Assembly: GCF_014529535.1 (NCBI RefSeq) | Contig: NW_023503941.1 | Span: 2,664,942-2,728,941 of the forward strand | Length of the DNA: 64,000 nucleotides | Direction of reading: 5' to 3' | Source: Bradysia coprophila | Lineage: Eukaryota > Arthropoda > Insecta > Diptera > Sciaridae | Shown here: positions 24,072-34,885 of the stretch, one piece after another | Position numbering within the stretch: the first letter of the stretch is position 1 | Layout of the letters: every line of letters begins with the position of its first letter | Translations under genes and position numbers: made by a program | Notes under the pieces: generated by a model | What the model was told of the DNA's origin: nothing | The model's database searches: none | What the model saw: only the letters and a program-made list of their open reading frames with translations

Positions 24072-24655
24072 AAGCCATTTTTATTTTTATTTATTTATTC
24101 TTACGTCAACCACAATAAGCTACATGACTACAATTTTTTCTCGTTTAAAAACAATCAACCATTCCAAGCATGAAACAATACAATAAAATAATTCCAAAAT
24201 GAAAATTAAATTAAAACGAAAACACTTCAAGAAGTTAACGACATCAACCCTGATCGAGCGATGAGGCAAGTGAGTGGAGATTGAATTGATCCAGCAGCAC
24301 AGATGGTAGCATCGCTGATCTAACACAGTTCCGAAATATGTCCCTTGACATCGAACGATTGTACGTCTGGGAGAAGCAGTTGAACATCCTCACAATACTG
24401 TTTATAGGCTCATGTTGACCATAATCCGTTCGGTGGTACTCAACAATTCCGTTCGGTGGTACGCAACAATAAGGAACTCATGCCTCCGAAAAGTCCTGTT
24501 CGGATGATTAATTCTCAATTTCGAAGCTAATGACGGCGCACGTAAACGGCCGCTCAGCAGATCAAAAACGAATAGAACGTTCTGTCGGGTGAATAACTCT
24601 AGAGTAGGCGTATTGCATGTTTTCCGTCTTGCCTTACCTTTATGTGACACCATCA
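24072..24655 (-). pseudogene. Jockey-like LINE, 3' end fragment
   Basis: The minus strand encodes the C-terminal part of a non-LTR retrotransposon ORF2, after the reverse transcriptase: GRLRAPSLASKLRINHPNRT, FRRHEFLIVAYHRTE, then after a short tandem duplication SRDIFRNCVRSAMLPSVLL and a TGA at 24244-24246. This C-terminal pattern (hydrophobic repeated RT-C tail with YHRT-Y-Q and F-R) is typical of jockey and related clades. A duplicated ATTCCGTTCGGTGGTAC block (24427-24470) breaks the frame. The 3' end has an A-rich tail (AATAAATAAATAAAAATAAA) at about 24076-24105. It is 5'-truncated, as is usual for LINE insertions. Confidence 0.75.
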
Positions 24656-24944
24656 TGATAGGTAAATCTAATTATTCCTTCAACTAACACAATACTAACC
24701 TCGCTGCTGCAGTAAGTTTGTGATGCAGCGATGCAGCGGCCGACGCTTTTTTTAAATTCAAAATTTTACCGAAAACTGACAATAGTTGGCATAGGTCTCC
24801 AGAACCCGATATTGAATTTTTTGTTAAATTTTTTTCCTCGCTCTTATCTGAACGAAGTCAAATTCAACAAAAAATGTTTTCGTTTTCTAAACATAAGCAA
24901 ATGGAATTAGAAACAGTAGTTGATCATTCGTCGTCAGTCTGTGA

Positions 24945-26021
24945 ATGATGAATTACTTATTAAAGTTTATTGCGGCCTGCATTGCGCTACAAATATTACT
25001 GACCGTTGAGTGTTGCCGTATCAAAAGAGAGGTCAACGAACATGGCCTTTTCGTTCCCAAATTAGAACGGATAACCATACCACCCGGGAAGCTAATCGAT
25101 CCAACCGTTCCATTTCATCAAACGGTACCACAAACTGTTCACGCCCAAGAGATACCGATGTACAACATTCTAACGAACGTCCTTGACCAAATTCCAGTTG
25201 TAACCTACATCGACCCACAGTTCAATTTTCACGGTAAATTCAAGGAGAAATACAATTTTCGCCTAAATAGATTTTCGCCGGCGCACAGCCGGCAAATTCT
25301 TTATGCATTGGAGCTTCAAAGTGATGCAAGTACGTCGCACCAGTCACATTTAGACACGCATGCATATTGGTGTCCCCAGGGTAAATTCATTGACATTCCA
25401 ATTCATCCAGTCAAGACTGGTGATGCGAAATACCTCTTCACACCGACGTTCAGTGGCTGCGCCTTGGTGGTCGATCTAATTGAAAAAACGGTCAATGGAA
25501 AAAAGGTAAAAATGTATCGTGTCTATCATGTCCAGGGCGGCAAAGAAGATGCTGAGTACAATCGTTTGACCTATCACGGATATGGAATGGTCACATCGAT
25601 GGAATACATACACTATGGCTACTTCCGGCCAGACATATCAAATCAAAATTTGCACATAAACAATGTGATCGGGTCAGCATTTATGGCATACAATGACGAC
25701 CAGAAAAAATGGATTCTGTTCCACCAGAGTCAATTCGGTCCGCATGGGTATTTGGTGGTTTCGAAAATATTTCATGCAAACCATCTGAAACAAATCACTG
25801 CAGCAATACCGGAGGGTACGATAGTCGCTAAATCGAATCTACTGTCGGTAAGATCGGCCTTAGGCGAAACTGCGGACTGTGGAATCGAACCACATCATGG
25901 AGCAGCTGTGCGAAAGGAAATGCATGATGTAGTGGCACTGAGCGATTTCGTTTGTAACATTGAAAAGGAAATCAGTGACGGGAAGATAGTTGTGTATTTT
26001 AGGTGCAGAAGGTTTATCTGA
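24945..26021 (+). CDS. Secreted protein with FSGC...H deamidase-like signature
   Basis: Intronless, 358 aa. Residues 1-23 are a signal peptide (hydrophobic LLKFIAACIALQILL, then VECC), so the product is probably secreted. Residues 25-100 look like a proline-rich linker or prodomain. Residues about 137-275 form the core: HAYWCPQG, then FTPTFSGCALVVD with Cys172, a charged loop, and YRVYHVQGGK with His195. In bacterial glutamine deamidase toxins of the CNF1/BLF1 fold, an LSGC cysteine followed by a downstream histidine forms the active site, and the preceding strand looks similar. The Cys-His spacing (23) is longer than in CNF1 or BLF1. Signal AATAAA lies at 26113-26118. Absence of introns and the toxin-like motif suggest horizontal acquisition. 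The function is inferred from motif only; it could be an unrelated insect secreted family. Confidence 0.85.
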   Translation: MMNYLLKFIAACIALQILLTVECCRIKREVNEHGLFVPKLERITIPPGKLIDPTVPFHQTVPQTVHAQEIPMYNILTNVLDQIPVVTYIDPQFNFHGKFKEKYNFRLNRFSPAHSRQILYALELQSDASTSHQSHLDTHAYWCPQGKFIDIPIHPVKTGDAKYLFTPTFSGCALVVDLIEKTVNGKKVKMYRVYHVQGGKEDAEYNRLTYHGYGMVTSMEYIHYGYFRPDISNQNLHINNVIGSAFMAYNDDQKKWILFHQSQFGPHGYLVVSKIFHANHLKQITAAIPEGTIVAKSNLLSVRSALGETADCGIEPHHGAAVRKEMHDVVALSDFVCNIEKEISDGKIVVYFRCRRFI

Positions 26022-26112
26022 AAGGGCGGGACATTCGAAGAATTTCTGATTTCTGATCATGACAATCGATTTCTTAGAAATATCAGATTTCTCTCTCAGG
26101 CTAAGTGCTGCA

Positions 26113-26118
26113 AATAAA
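26113..26118 (+). terminator. Polyadenylation signal AATAAA
   Basis: AATAAA 92 bp after the stop of the secreted protein gene; a second one is at about 26145. Both are suitably placed for the 3' end. Confidence 0.55.
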
Positions 26119-26129
26119 ATGGAAAAGAG

Positions 26130-27407
26130 AAATTTGTTCGGGAAATAAAATCCAATTTGAAGAAGAATTAGAAAATGCGTTTTGTTTCTACTTTTTCTTT
26201 TTAAGGACAAATTGGTGTGGCGAGCTGGGCGTGCTTCAGAAAACGGTTGGTAAGTTATACAATTTAAAAAAATAAATATTTTCTTGAGTCAGGGTCTTAC
26301 GACACATAGGGAACAACAGCCGGACATTCGATATTTTTAACGTTGCGAATGGGCTCGAATATCTACGAGTAAGTGTCACGTGGAAAGCGAATGAAGGATA
26401 TATCATTTGAATACTTCGTCTTTTACTTGCTACTTGCGTGTTATGGTCTAAGAATATAGTTTCTTTTGGCCATAAACACATAGTGAACAAGAACACTTAT
26501 TTGAGAGTTAGAAACTTGATTTCACCACGCGTGGTTCAACTTCGTTCCAGATTCACGTGCCGTTGAATCTCTACAAGATAAAATGCCACCAAAAGAGAAT
26601 TGGTTCTGTCCTTATACAGGATTTTGTTGACAGTATCTCGTTCTAAGTTTCGAATTATTGATTGAAGAATCCCGTGTAGATTCAAGTCGTTGCGTTCTTG
26701 ACCAGAACGTTTTTGCAAACGTGAATCACAATGGTTGCCCAATACTCATGGATTAACATATTAGAAACCCACCACCAACTAAAGAGATGGCGAAGGCAAG
26801 GGTGCCAGAGGTGCCAGAGCACCGCATGACGTTTCAGTCAATCAATAAACATTCAATATTCCGAAGGTACAAAACTTTATTTTACCTGGAAAACACACTA
26901 ATTCCAGGGGTGGTGTTATCTAATACGCAGAAAAAATCAAATTCAAACGAAAACACCAGAACAAACAAACAGAGCATAATTGCTCTTCCCTTTCCCATGG
27001 GTCGCGTGAAGCGAAAGTGGAGATGAAATGCTGTTTCGACCTCCGGATACAGTGGCGGGCAGAGGTTAGCGTGGTCTAACCATCTTCAGTCGTTTCCACT
27101 GGTCCGTTACACGAGACAGCAGTAAATGTTTTGATTGAACTAGTAATTTGAAAATTTACAATAAAAGTTCTGTCACCTTTCGATGGAAATTTTGAAACTT
27201 AGTGAGAAGCTACTACGAAAACGTACCCACAAAACGTAGCACAACAAAGAGAAAATTCATTTCAATCTAAAAACAAAGACGGAACAAAAACCTAATGGAA
27301 AAACAAACTAAAACTGACTCACCCACCAGCTCACGCACGGATCATCTTACTCGCTTCCACAGAAAATTCATTCGCCTTCACACGTAAACCACTCAAATTT
27401 CACACAG
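26130..27407. other. Intergenic with a diverged repeat copy
   Basis: No gene is supported. From about 26930 to 27150 the sequence is a diverged copy of the repeat unit at 27500-27720 (shared CTTCCCTT-CCCATGG, CTGTTTCGACCTC, CATCTTCAGT and GAGACAGCAG blocks). 26222-26500 carries only short frames without similarity. Confidence 0.5.
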
Positions 27408-27919
27408 TCATTCAAGTTTACGATATTTTTAACGTTGCTGATTGGCAACGGGCCACTTAAACAGCTAAAGAGATCTAACAAACAACGACAAGACAACTGG
27501 TTACAACACAAAACCAATCATTGAAAAAACAAACAGAGTTTCAATACTCTTCCCTTGCCCATGGTTCACGTTAAGTGAATTAGCTGGGGAAAAAAGCTGT
27601 TTCGACCTCGAAAACTAGCGGCGGTCCAAAAGTCAGAGTGGGCTGACTATCTTCAGTTGTTTCCGCTAGCCTCTTACACAAGACAGCAGCAAAGCTTTCC
27701 ATGAACTAATGTAGGATAATTTGCATTGAGACATTGCCATCTGCTGATGGAAACTTGGGAAATTGTGGAAAGCTGCTTAGGAATTACAATAAAAACGCAG
27801 CAAAAAAACATAAAAGAATTGAGCCTGAGCTCCAAAAACAAAAGTGAAAACTGTTCACGTACTCACGATTCTCACGCAACTCATCCAATCATCAACTTTC
27901 TGCATTCCGATCCCAATGA
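27408..27919. repeat. 512-bp duplicated unit, copy 1
   Basis: Repeated directly at 28453-28964 with the same length and no difference that I could see by eye. Its first 213 bp (27412-27624) also occur inverted at 28965-29177. Diverged relatives lie at about 26930-27150 and 42850-43085. A 186-codon frame starting at 27726 runs across its right boundary and has no known similarity. Confidence 0.9.
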
Positions 27920-28452
27920 ATTCGTCATTAAAAAACTGCCAAAAGAACCAGACAACGGAAAGAAACAGTCAACGCGCACTCGATCAACTTCGTCTGATTA
28001 CAGATTGCATATGCAACGGGCAAATCCACGACTGATTATAGGTTGCAAATGCAACGGGCAAATCCAACGGACTTTAGGTTGCATACGCAACGGAAAAATC
28101 GTTGACGGTACGATCACAGCATCGCAGGACATCATTGCAGAAAAGCGAAAGCAAGAAACAAGAAAAACTCAACATCTCCTCTGTACTTACTTTGCAATTC
28201 AGCCGTCATTCCGCAATTCAGCCGTCATTCCAACATTCACTCTGTTATTCGTTCGCCATTCCATTATTCCAACATCCATTATGTAATTCGTTCGCCAATT
28301 CCACCAGCAATAATCCATTTTCACCAATTTTAACGGTAAATTTGAATTTAGGAGAAACAATGACTGAGAGAAAAACCTCCGGTAACGTGAAAACTCAATT
28401 TCCACAGGCAACTGCAACAACTTCGAATTGGGTTTTCACATTCAGTTCGGGG

Positions 28453-28964
28453 TCATTCAAGTTTACGATATTTTTAACGTTGCTGATTGGCAACGGGCCA
28501 CTTAAACAGCTAAAGAGATCTAACAAACAACGACAAGACAACTGGTTACAACACAAAACCAATCATTGAAAAAACAAACAGAGTTTCAATACTCTTCCCT
28601 TGCCCATGGTTCACGTTAAGTGAATTAGCTGGGGAAAAAAGCTGTTTCGACCTCGAAAACTAGCGGCGGTCCAAAAGTCAGAGTGGGCTGACTATCTTCA
28701 GTTGTTTCCGCTAGCCTCTTACACAAGACAGCAGCAAAGCTTTCCATGAACTAATGTAGGATAATTTGCATTGAGACATTGCCATCTGCTGATGGAAACT
28801 TGGGAAATTGTGGAAAGCTGCTTAGGAATTACAATAAAAACGCAGCAAAAAAACATAAAAGAATTGAGCCTGAGCTCCAAAAACAAAAGTGAAAACTGTT
28901 CACGTACTCACGATTCTCACGCAACTCATCCAATCATCAACTTTCTGCATTCCGATCCCAATGA
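28453..28964. repeat. 512-bp duplicated unit, copy 2
   Basis: Direct repeat of 27408-27919 separated by 533 bp of other sequence. The near identity indicates a recent duplication or gene conversion. The ends are not TG...CA and there is no primer-binding site, so these are not LTRs. Confidence 0.9.
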
Positions 28965-29177
28965 CCGCCGCTAGTTTTCGAGGTCGAAACAGCTTTTTTC
29001 CCCAGCTAATTCACTTAACGTGAACCATGGGCAAGGGAAGAGTATTGAAACTCTGTTTGTTTTTTCAATGATTGGTTTTGTGTTGTAACCAGTTGTCTTG
29101 TCGTTGTTTGTTAGATCTCTTTAGCTGTTTAAGTGGCCCGTTGCCAATCAGCAACGTTAAAAATATCGTAAACTTGA
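28965..29177. repeat. Inverted partial copy of the 512-bp unit
   Basis: Reverse complement of 27412-27624, joined directly to the end of copy 2. The junction (CCCAATGA|CCGCCGCTAG) has no linker. Flanking DNA to 29507 shows no gene. Confidence 0.9.
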
Positions 29178-29507
29178 AGAAACCAGAAACCGTAAAAACC
29201 ATCGATATAATAAACGGTAGATAAGTAATGTCAAACTAACATTATGCGGAAAGATCACAGGGATGTATGTGTAACGTAACTTACGTTTTGAGAAAGCGCG
29301 CGAAATAATGTCATGCAAATATTTGAAAATAATTGAAACTCTGCATTTTTCAATTTCCTTTTTCTCTCGTTTTGTGTTGTGATTCGTATTTTTTGCACTT
29401 GTATGTGTGCTATATTTCCGAAATTTCGTTCTTCGTGACTCATTATCTACATTATATTATATCAATGGTAAAAACACACAAACTCAAAACATTTGTAAAA
29501 TTGTAGT

Positions 29508-30337
29508 CAGGCATGAGCGCCGCCGAAAATAAGCCGCCGATCAAGCCGCCGCCGGCCATTTTTGAGCAAGCCGCGCCGCAGCCGAGCCGGTGCCAAAAAC
29601 ACGGCTCAAGCCGGCTTGAAACGGCTGGAAAATGAAATAAAGATTTCGAAAGGTGAATGGGTGAAATAATTTTGAAAACCGAGATTCCTGTTGATCCTAA
29701 GCAGCTAAGCACTTTTCGAATTTTTTTTACAAAATTAAGAAAATTTTGAAAATTTTCTTGAATTTTCATGAATTTTCCAGAATGGTATATTACGTTTTCG
29801 CTTCTAAGTTTGTTGTTTTGGCAAGTATGACCTTTGCGGAACGAGCCGAAGGCGCACAATCAGTTAATTCACAAATTTGAGAAAACTTTATCGATCTTTG
29901 CGAATTTTCTCGATTTTTTTTTCTTTTCAATTTTTACTTGATTTTCGTGAGCTTTCGATTTCTTATCGAAAACCATTTTCTTAATGAGTTAAATGAGTGT
30001 ACCGGAGCATGATTTTCCATTTAGTTCAAGTTTTGAGGCAATAAAACTTGACGTGTTAGTGAACCTTAGACTTAGAGACTTGCTTGTAACAAGACCAGTT
30101 CCACTTGCACTTTGAACAACCTAATCTACCTACATTTTCGCTTTCCGTACAATTTCATTTTCATGCTTACTAGTTCATTTTCCATGAATTTATCGAAACG
30201 TTTTTATTTTGAAAAAAAGTTAAAAGAAACCTCCAGCCGAGCCGTTTTAAGCCGGCTCAAGCCGACTTTTTCGCCGCCGCCGAGAAATTTTTTTCGGCTA
30301 GCCGCCGCCGAGGTTTCTCCGTCGGCGCTCATGCCTG
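29508..30337. mobile_element. hAT-like non-autonomous element, 830 bp, copy A
   Basis: Ends CAGGCATGAGCGCCG and CGGCGCTCATGCCTG are perfect 15-bp inverted repeats. ATTGTAGT flanks both sides (29500-29507 and 30338-30345), the 8-bp target-site duplication typical of hAT transposons. GC-rich subterminal blocks (AAGCCGCC, GAGCCGG, CCGGCTC) repeat at both ends and are likely transposase-binding clusters. The interior is AT-rich and lacks a transposase. Copy B at 39957-40786 has the same length. Confidence 0.95.
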
Positions 30338-30840
30338 ATTGTAGTTGCAAAATTAGTTGTAAACGTAGTTTTCCAGGATAAAGGATCCAAAATTTCATGA
30401 TTTCTCAATAATCTCTGACACCCTAGTTTATTATCCTGATCCTGAACAGGGTTGGAAGTGGCACAGGTTTTTGGTTTCTCAGCGATTTCATGAAGGAACT
30501 GCATTTGTCAAGTAAAAAAGGAAGAATTACAGAGCAGTATAGTCCTGGCTTCTTTCTTCCGCTCCCAATTCTAGAACTCAAAGATTTTTTTTTGATTTTG
30601 ATTTTTTTTCTAGAACTGTGGGATTGTGAGGGACAACTCAGTTTTTTTGGATTCTCTTCTGGACTATAGGTACGATTAGTATAGTAGTTGGTTGGTTCCT
30701 AAAATTCGATCATTAGGCTTTTGAGATCCTGGAAAATCCTGAAGTTCTTGATCCGGGAGATACTGAGCCATGGGGAATTTGTCTCATTTCGGATAAAATT
30801 TTGGGTTCCGTATCGTATTAGACTGTGGACGTGCATATGT

Positions 30841-32446
30841 CACGGTTCCCCTCAACCGAAATAAAGTTTTATTTTTGGGTACCCAAAAAATGAGTGTTGA
30901 TATGGATGAAGGGACCCCTAAGGACTATAAAACAGGTTTCCTTCACTCCAGGTCTGCTGATCTCCCCATAGTAAAATTTTCAAAATTCGTTTTTTTGAGG
31001 CATCTGTGGTAGGTTTTCAATCTTTTTTAGCTTATATTAAGATCCCTGACCTCAGAAACAGCTCAGTGAGTCCGTCAATGAATTTTATGGAAGAGACTTT
31101 TTTTTTAAATAATTTATTCAAAGCCGCAACACTATTTTTTTTTAAATTTCGTCGATTCCGTTCTGCGACTCATAAATCGACTGCAAACCATTGACTAACA
31201 TCTACAAACAAGTTCGGAATGTGGCTTAAACTAATCTACAGATATCTAAACTTAAATACAAAGAAAGAAAATTTGCCAAAAAAATGTTTTGTGGTCGTTG
31301 CAGTATGTCAAACTTCGCCAATGCTGATTTTTCTTACTTTTTTCTCAAGAAAAGAACCTTCGAAAGTAAATAAAATGTTATCGGAGTGTTTTAAAAGTCG
31401 CAATTTGACGTTTGAAGTAAATACAAACGAACACAAACGCTCACACAATTAAATAAATTATATTAAACTTTCCTAAATTGTATTTACTCTTTAGTATGCC
31501 GAACTTCGAAACTTAAAATGGAAGGAAATTCGGTAACTTTTATTAAAATTCAAATTAAATATGTTGCTTCGAACCAATAAAACTGAAAAAACCTTGTAAA
31601 CCTTTGACAAATTTACTTAATTACCTCTAGAGTGTAATATTAGTATACCGGGAAGTACTCTCACTCCATCTTTTTGATTTTTATGTTAAGCCAAATTCAA
31701 ATGAGTCCCTTTAATATGTGGTAACTCCAGGAATATTTTACTAACCGTTTTTTGAATAATCCGAGATAATTTCACTCTTTGCTGGATGATTTGAAATTTA
31801 CATGAAAATGTAATTTCTTTGTTTAATTGATTAAACTTAGAAATGTGATCTTTAGACTCGTATTCTGTTTCTTGTTTTAGTGTCCATGATCCATTCAGCT
31901 TATTTAAACACTCCCATAACATTTTATTTACTTTCGAAGGTTCTTTTCTTGGGAAAAAAGTAAGAAAAATCAGCATCGGCGAAGTTTGACATACTGCAAC
32001 GACCACAAAACATTTTTTTGGCAAATTTTCTTTCTTTGTATTTAAGTTTAGACATCTGTAGATTAGTTTAAGCCACATTCCGAACTTGTTTGTAGATGTT
32101 AGTCAATGGTTTGCAGTCGATTTATGAGTCGCAGAACGGAATCGACGAAATTTAAAAAAAAAAGTGTTGCGGCTATGAATGCATTATTTTTCTCTTCCAT
32201 AAAATTCATTGACGGACTCACTGAGCTGTTTCTGAGCTCAGGGATCTTAATATAAGCTAAAAAAGATTGAAAACCTACCACAGATGCCTCAAAAAAACGA
32301 ATTTTGAAAATTTTACTATGGGGAGATCAGCAGACCTGGAGTGAAGGAAACCTGTTTTATAGTCCTTAGGGGTCCCTTCATCCATATCAAGACTCATTTT
32401 TTGGGTACCCAAAAATAAAACTTTATTTCGGTTGAGGGGAACCGTG
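30841..32446. mobile_element. Foldback element (1606 bp), CACGGT ends, 4-bp TSD
   Basis: The left end is CACGGTTCCCCTCAACCG and the right end its complement. Arms of about 560 bp (30841-31400 and 31903-32446) are inverted copies, around a unique spacer of about 500 bp. ATGT lies just outside both ends (30837-30840 and 32447-32450). Frames of about 60-130 codons occur on each arm (for example MWLKLIYRYLNLNTKKENLP on both strands); they are mirror copies with no known domain. No transposase motif is recognised. Confidence 0.92.
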
Positions 32447-32724
32447 ATGTACCGATGGTAAAACTTTCAGACCTTGTCGCAAAATGCGCGATTAATATTT
32501 TTGATGCGACTGGCATTTCCTCTTTGGATGGCTAAACAAATCCGCTGAATTAATTTTTTCTGGTTTTTTTAGAATGTCATATTTTGATACGTTGTTGCAG
32601 AAACAGTACGAAGTAGTGGCTATCACAGTAGACATTTAAAGAAAAAAGTCAATTCCAAAATCAGTCGTCTCCAAATTAAATCGTTTCTAAATCAATTATC
32701 GGTTTTTTTTATCATAAAGAAAAT

Positions 32725-33450
32725 ATGGACAGAAGAACCCCACCAAAACGAAAAGCAGAAGAAGAAGGAAGCGGTACCGAAGCTAAAAGAAGACGTACAT
32801 TTTCTCCTCCAGCAACACATGAATTACCGTCAATACAACCACAAGACTCGTCGAGTTCTTCGTCAATTTCAACTGCAACTCATGGCATGCGTGCTGCTAG
32901 CTCTGACATCATCACACTGAGTTCTGACGATTCAGATACAGAATCACCGTCAATACAACCACAAGACTCGTCTAGTTCTTCGTCACTATCAACTGTACAC
33001 AGAACAACTCATGGCATTCGTGCTGCTAGCTCTGACATCATCGTACTAAGTTCTGGAGACGATTCAGAATCAGACTCAAACGACGGTTGCATTGATTTAA
33101 CAAACGATCCGCCACCAAGTGAATATTTCATTGGGGTAGTAAATGGCATAAATACTCTCCTAAATTATCACAAAGCTTTGGACAATGGATGTGTGATATG
33201 CTTGAGCCCCTTGGAACCAGGAGAAATGATAATGCTTCAGTGCGGTCATGCTTTTCATAAAAAATGCCTCACAAAATCAATCAGAAGTGTTGTTGGTTTT
33301 TCATGTCCAATGTGCAGAGAAGAAATAATCGAATTTGCAATTAATATCAAATCGACCACGATATTTAAAAGACGATCGGTTGAACAAATTATATATTACT
33401 TGCCCGGCATATTACTCAATGATTTTAATAACTATCCATCGACTCCATAA
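32725..33450 (+). CDS. RING-H2 protein with three SUMO-interacting motifs (STUbL-like)
   Basis: 241 aa, no intron. The N-terminus is basic with likely nuclear signals (PPKRK at 7-10, KRRR at 21-24). Residues 35-70 and 75-113 are a tandem duplication (SIQPQDSSSSSS...RAASSDII), each ending in a SUMO-interacting motif: DIITLSSDDS (61-70) and DIIVLSSGDD (104-113). A third, CIDLTND, is at 122-128. The RING-H2 finger uses Cys156, Cys159, Cys173, His175, His178, Cys181, Cys194 and Cys197 (CVIC, CGHAFHKKC, CPMC). SIMs followed by a C-terminal RING is the layout of SUMO-targeted ubiquitin ligases such as RNF4 and Drosophila Dgrn. Here about 44 extra residues follow the RING. It likely ubiquitinates SUMOylated proteins in the nucleus. 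AATAAA is at 33485-33490. It lies 280 bp from a foldback element. Confidence 0.92.
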   Translation: MDRRTPPKRKAEEEGSGTEAKRRRTFSPPATHELPSIQPQDSSSSSSISTATHGMRAASSDIITLSSDDSDTESPSIQPQDSSSSSSLSTVHRTTHGIRAASSDIIVLSSGDDSESDSNDGCIDLTNDPPPSEYFIGVVNGINTLLNYHKALDNGCVICLSPLEPGEMIMLQCGHAFHKKCLTKSIRSVVGFSCPMCREEIIEFAINIKSTTIFKRRSVEQIIYYLPGILLNDFNNYPSTP

Positions 33451-33484
33451 TCTATTCAATTGTGACAATTTAACGATGCAATGA

Positions 33485-33490
33485 AATAAA
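33485..33490 (+). terminator. Polyadenylation signal of the RING gene
   Basis: AATAAA 35 bp after the TAA stop, close enough for a very short 3' UTR. Confidence 0.6.
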
Positions 33491-33982
33491 ATTTGAATTA
33501 ATCCAACGCATGTCAAGCATGAGTGGTACTCTAGAATAGGGTACTGAAACTTGACGGTGTGTCACACAGCCATCAAACACTGTAAAAAAACCATTTCATA
33601 CAAACTAGTACTCTATTTGACAGCCTTCGGCCTTGATCACTTTTGCCTTTTGCGTGAAGTGCGCTGATTAATTCAATCACAAGGGGAAAACCAAAGTAAA
33701 TATAGTTGTGATAAAGTGTCACTTGCACGGTTTCGATGGCGGATAACTTTTTTCGTCATTTCAAGAAAATGGCGGCCATCCTGAAATTTCCTATTTTTGA
33801 TATGTTTGAGATATGTTCCAAGTGCAACGCTTTTCCAAACATTTTGTCAACATTTTGCTTGATTATGCTGTCTGTGGATGACGTTTGACATTTCGATGTT
33901 GCACTTGAAACAGTCCTATACCACATGTTGAGAGTAACTGTGCAGTTAAAAGCAACGTTTATGCAACGTATACTGTCAAAAT

Positions 33983-34195
33983 CAAGGTTCTGAGAGAACA
34001 GGTTAAGACATTTTCTTGTTGATCACGAAGGTTGTGGAATCAAAATGTTCCACTAGCGTCAACTAGGTTTGGAAAGTTTTACATGACGGTTTCAAGTCAA
34101 CAAAAAAAATTGTTTTCAATTTGTCTTTTCAAACAATATCGTCTAAATTGTCAAGATTTGTGTTTCACCTGGCTTCGTAAGTGTCAACCTTCGTC
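33983..34195. mobile_element. Diverged copy of the CAAGGTTCTG MITE
   Basis: Begins CAAGGTTCTGAGAGAACAGG and follows the 34704-34885 element through CCACTAGCGTCAACTAGGTTTGG to GTGTTTCACCTGGCTTCGTAAGTGTC, where it stops before the right terminus. Truncated and older. Confidence 0.75.
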
Positions 34196-34703
34196 AAAAA
34201 TAACATTAGAACAAAAGGATTCTGTCAATTTTGAGACCAACTGTCAATTTTGAGACGTCGCCCAACCTCAAAAGAGGAAAAGGTGACGCTAGTCCTGTAA
34301 AAATTAAACTTCCAAAACATTTGATATCGGTTTTGGTGACGCATTCTGCGCCTCATCAATTTTAACCAGTGTCTATTTTTCGTGAAATTTTAGTGAAATT
34401 TCGTTAAATTCGTGAAATTTCGTGAAAATCGTGAAATTTCGTGAAAATTCGTGAAATTGTGTAAATATGTAATAAATTAAGTTACACAAGTTGCTACTTA
34501 AAATACACAAAAAACAGCAATATCACAATAAATATTGGAAAAAACGAACTTATGGAATCTTTTTCGTCAACCAACCCACTATTTATCAGGCAGAAAATGT
34601 CTGAATACAAACTGAAACGTAAACCAAATTTTCTTTTGACCACACTACTCTTTCAAAGTCTTTTATTTGTGAGAGATTTGCCAGTAAAACTAATTATTAT
34701 TAC

Positions 34704-34885
34704 CAAGGTTCTGAAAGAACAGGTTAAGACACTTTTAGGTTGATCACTAAGGCGGTGTGATCAAAAATTTTCCTGTAGCGCCAACTAGGTTTGGAAAATT
34801 TTCAAACAATATACATGTCTGAATTGTCATGATTTGTGTTTCACCCGCCTTCGTAAGTGTCTTAACCTGTTCTTTCAGAACCTTG
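34704..34885. mobile_element. hAT-like MITE, CAAGGTTCTGAAAGAAC ends
   Basis: 182 bp with long terminal inverted repeats (CAAGGTTCTGAAAGAACAGG and complement). ATTATTAC occurs on both sides (34696-34703 and 34886-34893), an exact 8-bp target-site duplication. A second, diverged copy is at 33983-34195. No ORF. Confidence 0.95.

Noticed and set aside
27560..27660. tRNA-derived SINE with A and B boxes (CTGTTTCGACCTC)
   Set aside because: The B-box-like string is present but no matching A box at the right distance, no tRNA fold and no A-rich tail were seen.
27726..28286. 186-codon frame as a gene
   Set aside because: It starts in the repeated unit and runs into repetitive sequence (CATTCCGCAATTCAGCCGT type); the same start in copy 2 gives a different truncated product; no domain.
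27408..28964. 512-bp direct repeats as LTRs of a retrotransposon
   Set aside because: They do not start TG or end CA, there is no primer-binding site or purine tract, and a third partial copy is inverted.
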